Source: Cryptomeria japonica
Taxonomy: Eukaryota > Streptophyta > Pinopsida > Cupressales > Cupressaceae
NCBI RefSeq assembly: GCF_030272615.1
Contig: NC_081412.1
Coordinates: 105,468,296-105,532,295 of the forward strand
Length of the DNA: 64,000 bases
Reading direction: 5' to 3'
Part shown: piece by piece, positions 22,163 to 33,550 of the stretch
Layout: each line of letters opens with the position of its first letter
Position numbering within the stretch: position 1 is the first letter of the stretch
Made by a program: the position numbers and the translations under genes
Notes under the pieces: generated by a model
Seen by the model: the letters and a program-made list of their open reading frames with translations, nothing else
Database searches by the model: none
Told to the model about the DNA's origin: nothing

Positions 22163-23427
22163 TATAGGCTCTGACGCTGCCGGCCGTTGACTACCTGTGT
22201 TGTGGAAACGCTGAGGACACTGCGCAGCTCTGTGACCATACTGCCCACAAGAGAAGCAAGCTCCTCTATTACTTGTCAGACCATTGGATTGTTGATAATT
22301 TCCCTAGCTAGGAGCATGAGATGCACTTTGCGAGGATTCCCCTGTAGGGCCCTGTCTGCCCCTCTGCCAATTTCTGTTTTTCCTAAATTGAGCATTGCCA
22401 CCTTTCTGGCTCTAGAACTGTTTCGATTTTGATGGTTGCTGCTGCTGTGGTCCACCCTTAGCAGGTGCCTGCGGAGCCTTAAATGGTGCAGCTAACTGAA
22501 ATTGATTACCACGAGCTCTATTCCCACTGGAAGGAGCACTACCTATCTGCACACCTGTTTGCCCACCAAGAGCACGGCTAAGGTTTAGCTCTACCAATCG
22601 GGCCTTTGCCACAGCTGTCTCTACTGAGGTTGGCTCGAACACCCTAACACCTCCACTAATGCGGTCATTCAAGCCCCTCAAGAAATGTTGTACGAGCATA
22701 GCCTCATTATTACCAATTCCAGCATACTGCTTGAGCTCATAGAATCTATGCTCATACTGGTCTACCGTCATACCATACTATCGTAGTGCATGGAACTCAT
22801 CTGCCTGAATCTATTTCCACTGGGGCGAGAGAAACCGTGCCCTGAATCTTTCTAGAAACAGCTCCCATGTCACAGTGTTAATGCACACACCGATCATTTC
22901 CTCCTCTAGTCTCCACCAGATTGATGCAAAGTTTTCAAGATGCATAATAGCACATCTTGCCTTGGTGTTGCTACTATTGGAAACATAGCAAAACACCTAT
23001 CCAGACCGATAAGCCAAGTCTCCGCCTCTAGACCAGTGCCCATACCATTAAAGAAAGGAGGATTGGACCTCATCAAGTCCTTTATGTGACCCAAAGAAAC
23101 TGGATCTTCATTGTTTGCAATCCCTATCCTTCTGGGTGATCTTTCCCTCTCTCTCTCTTTTGGCATTGGCTGAACAACCTCAGGCCTAGGGCCTAACCTA
23201 GCAAGAAACTCTTGAAACATTTGTCTCAGCTCTTCCCTTTCGGGAACCTGCTCTTCTGCATGAGGTAAGTCCTGATGAACAGACTGTTCTGGCTCAGCAC
23301 TAACATGAGTAGGTGGTGGTGAAGGACTATGATGATTAGAATCACAGCCTCGTCCTCCACCTCTTCCTCTACCTCTGCCTCTATTGCGACCACCCATCCA
23401 GCCACCTCCCCTAGCTCTCCTAGCCAT
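22163..23427 (-). pseudogene. Z gag with zinc knuckle, frameshifted
   Basis: The capsid and nucleocapsid gene starts at ATG 23427 with an Arg/Gly-rich head (RGRGRGRGGGRG, about residues 17-28) and a Pro-rich linker. The capsid part (AETWLIGLDRCFAMFP, then FASIWWRLEEEMIGV) changes frame near 22980 by a small indel. Two TAGs near 22815 and 22785 stand where Gln is usual (QWK-stop-IQADEFHALR-stop-YGM). The Gln/Pro-rich tail (22771-22412) leads to a knuckle, [14 protein letters not shown], at about 22215-22260. It is continuous with pol, as is usual for chromoviruses. Confidence 0.88.
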
Positions 23428-23568
23428 GACCGAGTACTACAAAAGAGAAAAGATGTAGATTTATAACAAGGATAACAAGGAAAAACACATATGTTAGGAC
23501 CTTAAAAAAAAAAAAATCAAGTTGAACAGCCACACTTCAAACCCAGAGTACCCAATGTTGAAACTTAA

Positions 23569-23580
23569 GCTCTGATACCA
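23569..23580 (-). other. Primer binding site of Z (initiator Met tRNA)
   Basis: TGGTATCAGAGC on the minus strand, two bases from the LTR edge at 23583. Confidence 0.9.
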
Positions 23581-25152
23581 AATGTAATGCCCCGTTAGGA
23601 ACCCTAAAGGAAAACATCATAATCTATGCAACTAAGGGTGAAATAAATTTTTTTTTTTAAAATGCATGAATTAAACCTTAGTACATCTAATAACATAGCG
23701 GAAGTTTTACACCTGAATTTCCTAACGGTTGCCAACGAATATTACTTCATAAATTAAATATTTAAGATAAAATTTCCGCAATGAAAGAATCTAAATTTCT
23801 TCAAGCAATCATATATTATATACATCAGAAATCAGTAATTGAAGTAGCATATATTACAATATTTCTTTGCTTTCAATATTCAAAAATACATGTTTTCAAA
23901 ATGAAATTACATCAAGAGCTAAAATGATACAAATGAAAGTTACATATAGTTTCTTTTCAAAACCTCTAGTATTTAACTGAAAGATGGATAGGAAGAAGAG
24001 TCAGTACATGAATCACGATCCAAGATCATCAACGAAATCCTTTCTCGCCCGAAGATATGTAACAGAACATCCGATGGGAAGTGACACTACCACCCGACCA
24101 TGTGATTCCGAAAAGGAACCACCCAACCGTGCTGGAGATAGTAGATAACCCTCAAGCAAGCAAAATGATACAAAAACAAAAGGACTACAAGACTCCACTT
24201 ACATTCATGTGACCTAACTCATAGAACACTAGTGACTCTAAGGAGAAAGTGTCATCGCATGTCTTACGGTGGATACCATGGTACAGCCTCCATAGGTCCT
24301 GGCCCCCATCCTAGGTTATCCTGGTGACCTCTCCCGAACCTCCGATACCAACTAAGACTCATGCGGACCTTACCAATCCTCTGATGAAGACAAGGTGGTA
24401 AGTTTGCCATTCCAGGCCTTCTCGCTACATTATGAGCCCTAGACTAGCACTCACCTATGTGCGAGGCACATTATTTCATTTAACTTTTATTCTACCCTTC
24501 CCTAGTCATTTATTAGGTTTTCACTTTCTTAACCAACTTCCGACGGGTTATCCTGTCACCTCTTCGGCACAGTTCCCGCTCGAAAGCCACTCTCTCTCTT
24601 AGGACACTATGGGTTAGTTCTCTCTATAGAACTCTATGGCGACACAGATAGCCATTCCCAAACTTGACATACCTCAAATGAAACATACAAAATTACTAAC
24701 CTAAGGTTTGGCCATAACGAACAACTCATAGTGGCTCACTCCCTTAAAGTTATACATCTAAATATACTGGCCAAGTCACAACACAAGACAAATTGACAAC
24801 ATGACATATTGTACTTAGTTGCGACCACCATATAAAACAAGATACTTCTATGTACCAATACCTATCACAAAATCAACTTGCAAGACGTAAACATGATTGT
24901 CAAGACACAGAGAACAATATGGTCGGTAAAACACATAATTTTACACTTAATGACAAGTTTAAGAGTTCTATTACTCTTGATAACAACTATAGGTATGTTA
25001 CCTTAATAAATTCCATTTTTACAAATAAACGAAGATTAAAATAGAAATATTCAATTCATCAGAAAAATCTTACAATAAAACGTAATACATTTCTTCATAA
25101 AAAAAAATGCCTTTATTTTTATTTATTTATTTTTTTACACAAGAGTGTTACA

Positions 25153-25548
25153 TCATTCTTCCGGAAAATACGGAGAAGTACACTCGTCAGACTCAACATG
25201 ATCTAAAGGAGTATATCCTTCAGATTTGCTTTCCCTTCGAGGAAAGTACCCCACAGACTCATTATCACTCAAGGGGGTATACCCCTCCGACGAGTCAGAA
25301 CTTATCACTATTGGCTTTTCAGGCGAGCACTCTGGCTCGGGTTCTTTTCCTTTCTCAGGGGTAGCTGCTTTGGTTGGGCTCTGAATAGGACCTTTTTCTA
25401 TTTCTTTGCTCCCTTCTGGAGCTGTGTTCTCTTCGGGAGGGTTGTCATCCACAATGGGCTGGACAGGAGTCAAAGAATCTTTCTTGACTTTTAGGCAGTG
25501 AGCATAACCCGGTACTGATTTGCGAGCTGTTTGTTTGGCTCATACCAT
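25153..25548 (-). pseudogene. LTR-encoded acidic protein of Z, 5' LTR copy, start broken
   Basis: The counterpart of 16458-16853. ATG at 25548 is followed by GTA then TGA, where the other LTR has CGA. The next in-frame Met allows 106 codons (25473-25153). The acidic tail with two GYTPL motifs and PIVISSDSSEGY is intact, with only a few amino acid changes from the partner. Confidence 0.4.
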
Positions 25549-26306
25549 CTCTGTAACGTATCAATGGTAAACTATTACTTCTCAGAACTCTCCTAGAGCT
25601 CTGTCAAATAAATCTTAATATCTAGGTGTTGAACGTAATCATACCCTTCTTCCATTAAGAAATTTAAACTTAAAACTATTCCACTTCTTTAGTCCTAATG
25701 TAATCACAACTACTACTAAACAATTTTATTTAACAACCCTAATGAATAACTAAAACATGACCATATCTATTTCATAAGCATGATATATAACTGAGATTGC
25801 CCTCTTTTTATACTAAAAGAAAACATCTATCGCTCCCCTAAATCTGGCTTAGTGATAGCTATCAACTGAGACTCTTTTTCTACTAACTCTTCTACTTCCT
25901 CCACGTAGGGAATACATCTCTAGTTAGCTTCAGTTTTTAGTGCTATTATGACATCTATCGGCTGGGTGGAGAGGTTAACTTATTATTTCATTCACTGATG
26001 CATTTGCAAACAGTGACTTGAGTGTTCAAACTGCCAGGTCTAGAGTCCATTAAGGATTATGGTTTAGTTTCCTCCTTGCGCGCCAGTTCATTCTCCTTTC
26101 AAACCAGTCAATCAGCTGTTAGTTGCCAATGAACTGGAGCTCGTGGAGAAACTGGACGTGGAGGGGTGATAGTTATCATTTTAAACTGCAAGAGGTGTCC
26201 TCCACTACTTGCTGACTGCAGTATACCCGCAGGAACCCCCACCTCGCGTGCTATCTGCTGAGTTTATGGCAGAAGAAGGAGATGTGGTGTGCGAAGGAGG
26301 AGGGTA

Positions 26307-26369
26307 GTCGGTGGTAATACCGACCCCTCCCTATATTAAGGGGGGTGGTCGATATTACCATCGACCACC
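26307..26369 (-). promoter_or_regulatory. Z 5' LTR promoter-like cluster
   Basis: Same arrangement as in the 3' LTR: a GTCGGT/ACCGAC hairpin (26307-26324), TATATTAA (26332-26339) and a GGTGGTCGAT/ATCGACCACC hairpin (26344-26369). The loop differs from the partner by one base, while both 10-base arms are unchanged. Confidence 0.5.
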
Positions 26370-27435
26370 ATAGCCCAAACAACAAAACCTAAACTCCACC
26401 ACCTTTTATAAGGTTGAAACAAATTTTTTATTTGTTTTCTTTAATATACTTTGGTTATTACGTTTAATATCATTTCTTTGTTTATATGTTAATAATCAAT
26501 TAATGACTTTTGTTAATATAATTATTTAAATATTAATCCTTCCTTAGCCATCATATTTGTAAATGTGTATTTTGGTTTTTCTAATTTTATAACGAGTGGC
26601 ATTTTCCTATATATATATTTTCAAATAATTGAATTATGCATATATTATACGTTCGAAAAGTTTATAAAACATGACATATTTATAATTCTAATTATATACA
26701 CGCATAATCCACTATCACAGTAAACCGATGGCGATATAAACTACTGATAATACGATCACCTTATCTCAACTCAATTAACTACTCTTATGGACGTAATAAA
26801 CGTAACAGTTACCAATTACATACAAAAATTGGGACACTGGATATGCAGACTAAGCAAGCATCAAGCGACTTTTATAAAGATCAAACAATAAAATATGAAG
26901 ACCAAACCAATTGACAGAATGACTTACTGAAGGCACTCACCCGAGTGTAACTGACTAAAATTAGGGTTAACTACTATCTCCTTTACTTCCATCGGAAAAT
27001 ATAAGGCACACTCAGACCTGTGTAGCCAAGTGGAGACGATACCCCGTACCTACCCGGTACTTGTACCTGCAACATCCTGCATCACCGACCACACATGCAT
27101 ATATACATATATCAAAATTTTAACATACACACCGATGAAGGAGATTCACGACGTTCCCTGTCTCACCGAGATGAGTGAAGGAAAATCGTCCCCATGCATC
27201 CCATACACTCACAGATACACAACACACAGTGCATAGATGAAGTAAAGCGTCAGTACATAGCAATGAACCATATAATGCCATAAAACATAAATACATAAAT
27301 ACTGCAAATAAAACATATGTCTCATAATCAGATAAAACATGAAACAATGTTATACAATTCTAAATAACCAATGATAATGTATCTACTGAGAATAATAAGA
27401 ACAAAGTATCAGTTCAAACGATTAAGGGTATTACA

Positions 27436-27622
27436 TTCTCCCCCCCAAGACTAGGCTTACTCCTAGAAGCCTAAAACAAATATGAATATAACTCTCTCAT
27501 CTTCACTGCATCTTCCCAAGTTGCCAAGGTCTCATCATTTGGGTCCCATAGGACCCTTACTTGGTCGATGGTGCGACCCCTGAGGATCAAATCCCGATGC
27601 TGAAGAATGCGCACGGGTTCCA
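27436..27622 (-). pseudogene. 3' internal end of a second Z element
   Basis: Matches 18741-18928 (polypurine tract, chromodomain end, last part of pol) almost base for base, then breaks off at the left edge of Y. The order LTR, internal, LTR, internal on one strand suggests a tandem Z formed by LTR-LTR recombination, later cut by Y or by a rearrangement. Confidence 0.85.
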
Positions 27623-28366
27623 TAGCTAAATATTTTGTCACTAGTGTACTAATGACAAAATATATGTTTCACACATAGCTATGTTGATAAATTAATCTCT
27701 CCTCTCATCAAGGGGAGGTTCCCTTTGAAATTTCTTCTCTAATTAATAAGAAACTAAAATCTGTGCATAAGTTTCTAGCATATAACTCTCTTTTTTCAGA
27801 GTCTATGTATTCTCCCTCCACTTTGTTACAATTATCTATCACTTTTGATACTTAAAGAAATGAACAAACTAATCCAACAAATTATACCAAAGCTTACAAT
27901 CAAGAAGCACAAAGTCTTTCTTGAATGTAATTCTAATTAAACTAATTATCACAAATGGTAACAAATTTAACTTACAGCTCAAAGTCTTCAAGTGTACCTC
28001 CCTCAATCTTTAAAACTAAAAGTAATAGAAATAATACAAAGCCTACCACTAATCACTTAACATAATAAAATTTCCCAAATATGCAAGGAGCACAAAGTCT
28101 ACTTCCATAATCAGTGATCTCTTTTACCCACATAACAATATCAGCAATACCAAGGAATTAAAGAACATACATAAGCGATGAACATAGAAACATTAACTCA
28201 TATAAACAATCTTTGACACACCACAAAGTTTGAGATCAAATAGCATTGCTTTCTTTATTTTCTTGATTGAATCTTCACAACAAAGCTCAAAGTCTTAGTT
28301 GAAGTAAAATTTTGGCAGAGTCTTGCTTAGCATAATAAAAGGTAAATATGTAGAAATGAGGGTCCT

Positions 28367-28377
28367 CCTTATATAGG
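28367..28377 (-). promoter_or_regulatory. TATA box of Y 3' LTR
   Basis: CCTATATAAGG on the minus strand, conserved at 40291-40301. It lies about 157 bp after the stop of the U3 reading frame, so that frame sits in U3 and is transcribed only from the downstream LTR of a genomic RNA or from its own promoter. Confidence 0.65.
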
Positions 28378-28533
28378 AAAAGAATGGAGAAAAATGTAGG
28401 CACAGTTGAATAATTAACCTACACAGTCCCACTTGACTTCAACTACAACAAAAACAAAATGCACAACTATGAGAAAACTTGCAGCATCTAGCTATGCAAC
28501 TACATGAAAAGAAACTGTCAAAAAGAGGACACT

Positions 28534-31500
28534 TTATTCATCTTTCTCCTCCTCATTATATTTCTGAAATTATTCGAACTTGGTCAGGATGGCTTCTATC
28601 TTAGCTTTATCTAACATTGGGGTAGAGTCAGTGATAATGCGAACATAGGAAATTGCATCCTCAGCCTTTAGATATTTCTTTTTTTCTATCTTTCAACATG
28701 GATGCAAGGACCTCAAAACTGACTTGAATTTCCAACAATTAATCAAATGCACTTAGAGAGAAATCCTGTCTCATGCAATGATCCATTAGGGAAAGAAATT
28801 CCTATATGATTGTATCACTAGTAACAAGGTTGAAATCACCTTATTCTCCAACAATGACAAGATTTGTATATACTTCTTTCTTGTTGAAATCACCTTATTC
28901 TCCATGAGGACGTCAATTCTGAAATCCTCCATTTTGTTCCAAAGAGTTGCACTTCTCTCAATATCTTCTATTTCTTGAGATAAGGAAGTCTTAATACTTT
29001 GTATTTGACTTTGAATTACTTCAAAATCAGCCAACAACTTAATTGTTGAACCTAGAAGATGAGATCCTTCTAATTTCAATCGTTCAATCCACTCATCTAC
29101 TACTCAACCCTTGATTCCCACCTATTCAACCTTTTTGAGAGCCTCAGTATCTATTGAGGAACCTATAGGCTCGATTTCTTGGGAGGATTGTGTAACCTTG
29201 AGAAGAACACTGGTTAATTGCTCACATTTCTATTTTAACTCATTCTTCTCATCTCTTTCCTGATGAAATCTTTGCATGAAAGAGGTGAAAGCAGTTTGGG
29301 AATCCAACTTAATGCTTTCATGCGTTTCCATTCCAAGTTCTGCAATTTGCATAGTATAGTCGTTAGGTTGTATATTACCTTTATTCTTATCTGATGATGG
29401 TACCATGACCTCAACATATTTCCTCTTGGTAACTAGATCTACTAATACCCGAGAAATAGTCTTTGGCTTTTTTGTACCTTTGGGTTTTAGGGGAACCAAT
29501 TGTTCAAAATCAAACTCATTTGGTGAAATCACCGGTTTCTTTCTTTTGGGTGCTACTACCTCCATCCAAGGTGGTAATGCTGGGCTGACAAATGGAGTGG
29601 TAGCCTCCTATTGAGTATCAACTAGTATTTGAGAAGCAAACTTACTTGAACTCGACATGGTTGTAGATGTTGTCATTGGTATCAAGGTTGAAGTATCCAG
29701 TGATATGCCAATTGATGTAGCAACAATAGCTACTACTGACACCTCCTTTGTTATAGCTATAGATGGGAGAGTGGAAGGTACAATGGTGGTAATCTCAGTA
29801 CTTACAAGGGGTGGAACTTATTCTATGATCATTGCGGTAGGTAATTTCACCATCTGTTGTTCTGCAAATGCCTGCTCTATAGCTTCAGTAAAATCCAACA
29901 TCGAGGATTCAATAGTGGATGAAGGAATATCATCCAAACTGGAAAAATTGGATAGTGCGAAATACTATTGAGCAGTCTATGATTGTGTCATTTCCATTTC
30001 TAGCACTTCATCATCAAATCCCTCATCTTCTTGATCTGAGTCAGATTCAATAGAATAAATAACCACATGTGAATGAGTTGATACCTATGAGGTGGCGGAG
30101 TAATTACCCTCGCCATGATGTGTTTGTTTTGCACCCTATACTTCCTCTTGATGAGGAATTTCACCTTTTTCTAGTTCCTTTCCTTTCTCAATTTCTTTAA
30201 TAGACTGTTGCTCTAGCTCTTTTGTGGTTCTCTCTTGCACTGCTGAAGAAGACTCACCTTTTTTAGACCCTTTAATTGTGAATCTGATTTTAGGTCCTTT
30301 TCCCTTAGATTGTGTTGAAGGGACTGAGGGTAGTTCTTGCATATCTGCTTTTCTTTTGGTCCTCGTTCCAGCTATAGTTGTTTTACCAATGGGGCCATCA
30401 CTATTGTCACCATCACTAGAACTGGCGAGATATTTTTTCAGTCTAATCTTCTTCTTCAACAACCATGCATTGGTATTTGCCAAAATAGGGGAAATTATTT
30501 GAGCAATGGATTTATTCTCCTTCTTCGACCATTGCACAGGTGGGAGTGGAGAATCAACAATTTTCCGTTCATAATAGTTTGGGTCTACTATGTCATCAGT
30601 ATCCTCCATGGTCATTGGCATTTTGGCCAAATCAAGATTTTCAATCTACTCTAATGTAAGGCAGCTAAAATCCATTCTCCTTATGTCTTCTTCTTCCTGA
30701 CAATCCGCACATGCATCTTCAAATCTGAAAAACATGAGTGTAGTTTCTTTTGAGATTATTTTTCATGCCACGAAAATCAAAATTATTTCAAGCTTTGAAC
30801 CTCCTCATGCTATTCCATTGCATTTCCTCTTCCATGATTTTTAGCCTTGGGATTAGTCATAACTAAATACTGGCCAATAGATTCCAGGAACTTTAATCCA
30901 GTGCTATGGGCTTGTGACTTCTTTTCATGCTCATAAATTAGTTGCCGACATACTTCCATGAGTATAATTTTGTCAGATGGATATGTTGGCAAAATGAAAG
31001 GTTCTCCTGAGAAACATCATATCTAGATGTAAGTGAATGTAGGGAACTGAAGAAAGACACATCCAAAATGAGAAACCTTTCTATACGTTGCTTCTGACAG
31101 TCTCTTCTTCTGCAAGTCTTTATCAAACATACACTTCCATATAATAAAGAAAGTGTCATTGACTCTTCTAAAATGACTCCCTTGATTATTAATCATGAGT
31201 TGATCATAAGAATTCCAGATAGGTACTAACCTCTTGTTACCTTTTGTAGATAAACCTGGATATTACTTCATGGAGGCGGTTACAGATACAAGGTAGGAGG
31301 TCATATATAATTTCAGTGTTATCTTAACCTCCTACAATTATGCATAGAGTGCATCATTGATATGCTCACCCCAATCTATCTTGGTAGATCCTTTCCTGAT
31401 TATATTCAGTTAATAACACATCCAGCTTTGAAAATAGTGAGAATATTTTAGACCCTTTACCCATCCCAACATGGTCACCATATCATTGTATTCCTCATTG

Positions 31501-32066
31501 AAGTCACTTCTATGGAAATACTTTTGCCATCTTGAAGTGGTGGAATTTCTAGCAGTAGAGAGAAAAACTGTACTAATTACTTTCTTACACTTTACCTCAT
31601 TTGTCTCAAAATATTATTGAGTGCTTTTCTGAGTAATGTTAGCCACTTCCTCAACTAGAGAACCCTTGAATACATTATTAACGAAAATATTGTCTAATGT
31701 CATAACCACATTTTTATCAACATCCTTTAATCATCTTGTATTTGGATCAAAATGATCCGCCACTGCAAGTACAAAGTCTGGATCATGAGCTGCGACTAGG
31801 AAGGAAGCATATTTGTGCAACTCTGATCAAATCAAGTTTGCCAAGCATGAAGGAGCTTTCTCAACTCGATCAATGAACTCCTGCATATTGACATGACCAA
31901 TTTTTGTATCCTTTATCTCCTTGATATTGGAGTCAACTGAGCTTTCTCGATACATATTCAAGTATTTATCATACTTGTACTTCATCTTTTTTTTTCATGG
32001 TTTGCTCAATGAGGATTCCAATTGACTTGAAGAAGCCTCTGATTTGTCTTGAGAGGGCTTCGACAT
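28534..32066 (-). pseudogene. Y U3 reading frame, most complete copy, broken (about 1,180 codons)
   Basis: Start at ATG 32066 (MSKPSQDKSEASSSQLESS) and stop TAA at 28534. In order: a Ser-rich head; NMQEFIDRVEKAPSCLANLI; DHFDPNTR; a central block similar to SWMCYYMNIIRKGATKI; RRVNDTFFIIWKCMFDKDLQKKR; a block with DDIVDPNYYERKIVDSP (30630-30136), followed by Lys/Ser-rich KRKAD and KGPKIRFTIKGSKK; an acidic stretch (SIESDSDQEDEGFDDE); a Thr/Ser-rich stretch; KRKKPVISPNEFDFEQLVP (29565-29230); and a helical tail (28786-29079). It has many stops and some frameshifts. No enzyme motif is visible. Basic motifs suggest nuclear entry, which is inference. The layout of a folded N-terminal half, a basic/acidic middle and a coiled tail matches the X second gene. 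Confidence 0.6.
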
Positions 32067-32214
32067 TTCAAAAGTACTGCATCCACCACCAAGGATTAGT
32101 TTCTTTGATAGTCATCATCATCAAAAAACTAAATTTTATCAAATGAATCAAAAATTCAAAGTCAAAATGGACTTGGGAACAAAACTGTCAAAAACTGGCA
32201 CGTCGGGGAAAAAA

Positions 32215-33190
32215 GTCCAATCTGCATATTAAGGGTCAAAATTTCCACATTGGACTTTAACGTCCGATGTGCAGGGGAAAACATCTTCATTGCATATTGG
32301 ACTTTAAAGTCTGATGTGCAAGTTGGGGAAAAGCTATTAGCACACCGGACTTTAAAGTTCAATATGTAGTGGAAGTATGCTCAAAGGATGTGCACATTGG
32401 ACTTTAAAGTCCGATGTGATCGGGGAAGAACAAAGATTGACATGTCGGGCTCTAAAACCTGACATGTCAATCCAATAAACCTAAATCTACATATCGGACT
32501 TTAAAGTCCAATATGTAAGACAAAAGCCTTCTGGTAACACGTCAGGTTTTAAAACTTGACCTGTTACCAGAAAGGATATCTCTTGCATATCAGACTTTAA
32601 AATCCGATATGTAGGAGACAACATCTTCCTTCACCTGCATGTCAAAATTTAAAACTCGACATGTAGATGAAGAAAAAGAGAGGAAGAAGAAATCAGGGAC
32701 AATCAGATTTCAAAATCCGATGTGCCCCTAACCTTAAAAATGAAGACCAAAAAGAAACGGTGAAAATGAAAAACAAAAGACCCAAACAAAAGGCAAAAAC
32801 CTGAAATAAAATATAAACCTACCTCAACCACGAAGATCGAGAGAAACTGATGACTCAGCAAGATGACCAAGATCTGAAATTGAGGAGAAGAGAAAGAGGG
32901 AATTCAAGGAGAAAGAATTTGCAAGTGAAATGAGGAATAAAGACTCGAGATTTAATAAATAACCCTCATTTTAAACAATTAATGCCATTCATTAATTGCT
33001 AAGCACGTCATGCATTTCGGACTTTAAAGTCTGACATGCAAGCCTCTTTTGCCAAACTACACATTAGACTTTAAAGTACAATGTGCAAGGGCAAAGACGC
33101 TAGAGGTCGAACTTTAAAGTCCGATGTGTAGGGAAAGAACCAATACATTGCACATCAAACTTTAAATTCCGATGTGAAATTCTTTCAAAG
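32215..33190. repeat. TTTAAA-centred palindrome array, Y 3' LTR
   Basis: About fourteen imperfect palindromes, most with a GGACTTTAAAGTCC core (perfect at 32399-32412) and CACAT/ATGTG outer arms. Variants have GTTTTAAAAC-like cores with TGACATGTC arms. A gap without units (about 32725-33000) holds a purine-rich stretch. Arm substitutions are often matched in the partner arm, as at 32435-32470. Confidence 0.82.
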
Positions 33191-33550
33191 TAGAACCCCG
33201 TAGGTCAGACATTGCAAGCAAAATTGCAAAAAAAAAAGAACTTAAAAACAAGAAAAACAAAAGGCAAAAAGCAAAAGGAGCTAACCGACAGAGTCAATCA
33301 ACCTCTCCCGGAGGACCTAAGGTGAAAAATGAACCAGTTTCGTACGACTACCTCATGATTTTAGTCATGCTGAAATTGAGGACAATAGCTGGCTCTGACT
33401 GGGGAACAAGCTACACCACTTGAAGCTTGAAGAATCCAAAACTCCGAGTTCCTGTATCTATTGGGCTATAGAGTAAGGCGACAAAAAGATTAAAAAAAAA
33501 AATACTATACAAATTTTTACAAGTACAACTTCCTTTTACATTGCTCCTCA

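Larger units (their letters stand above)
14889..27435 (-). mobile_element. Element Z: Tekay-like Ty3/gypsy chromovirus
   Basis: A 12.5-kb minus-strand element with LTRs of 3,852 and 3,853 bp. It has an initiator-Met primer site, gag with a zinc knuckle, and the order protease, reverse transcriptase, RNase H, integrase, chromodomain, then a GGGGGGGAGAA tract. Integrase followed by a C-terminal chromodomain ending in a YLF-type motif, together with long LTRs, points to the Tekay/Del branch. The two LTRs differ at only a few bases per hundred by eye, so insertion is fairly recent. The left flank is Y gag. The right flank is not host DNA but the 3' internal end of another Z, so no target-site duplication can be scored. 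Confidence 0.9.
23583..27435 (-). repeat. Z 5' LTR
   Basis: 3,853 bp, TGTAATGCC ... GGTATTACA in plus-strand view, nearly identical to 14889-18740. Its outer edge joins not host sequence but a polypurine tract and the 3' internal end of a second Z. Confidence 0.92.
27623..33384 (-). repeat. Y 3' LTR (5.8 kb)
   Basis: In element sense it starts TGTCCTC at 33384 and ends near 27623 (TAGCT in plus view, where the other LTR has TGGCT). Order in element sense: palindrome array, purine-rich leader, reading frame of about 1,180 codons, TATA box at 28377-28367, then about 745 bp of R/U5. It keeps the segment 29060-29760 that the other LTR lost, but lacks about 110 bp present at 40755-40880. Confidence 0.85.

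Noticed and set aside
27623-33384. Reading the 5.8-kb Y terminal repeat as a separate nested element rather than an LTR
   Set aside because: Both copies sit exactly at the two ends of the Y internal region, next to a primer site on one side, and have TG/CA-type edges. A nested element inside an ancestral LTR remains possible, but I see no internal insertion ends.
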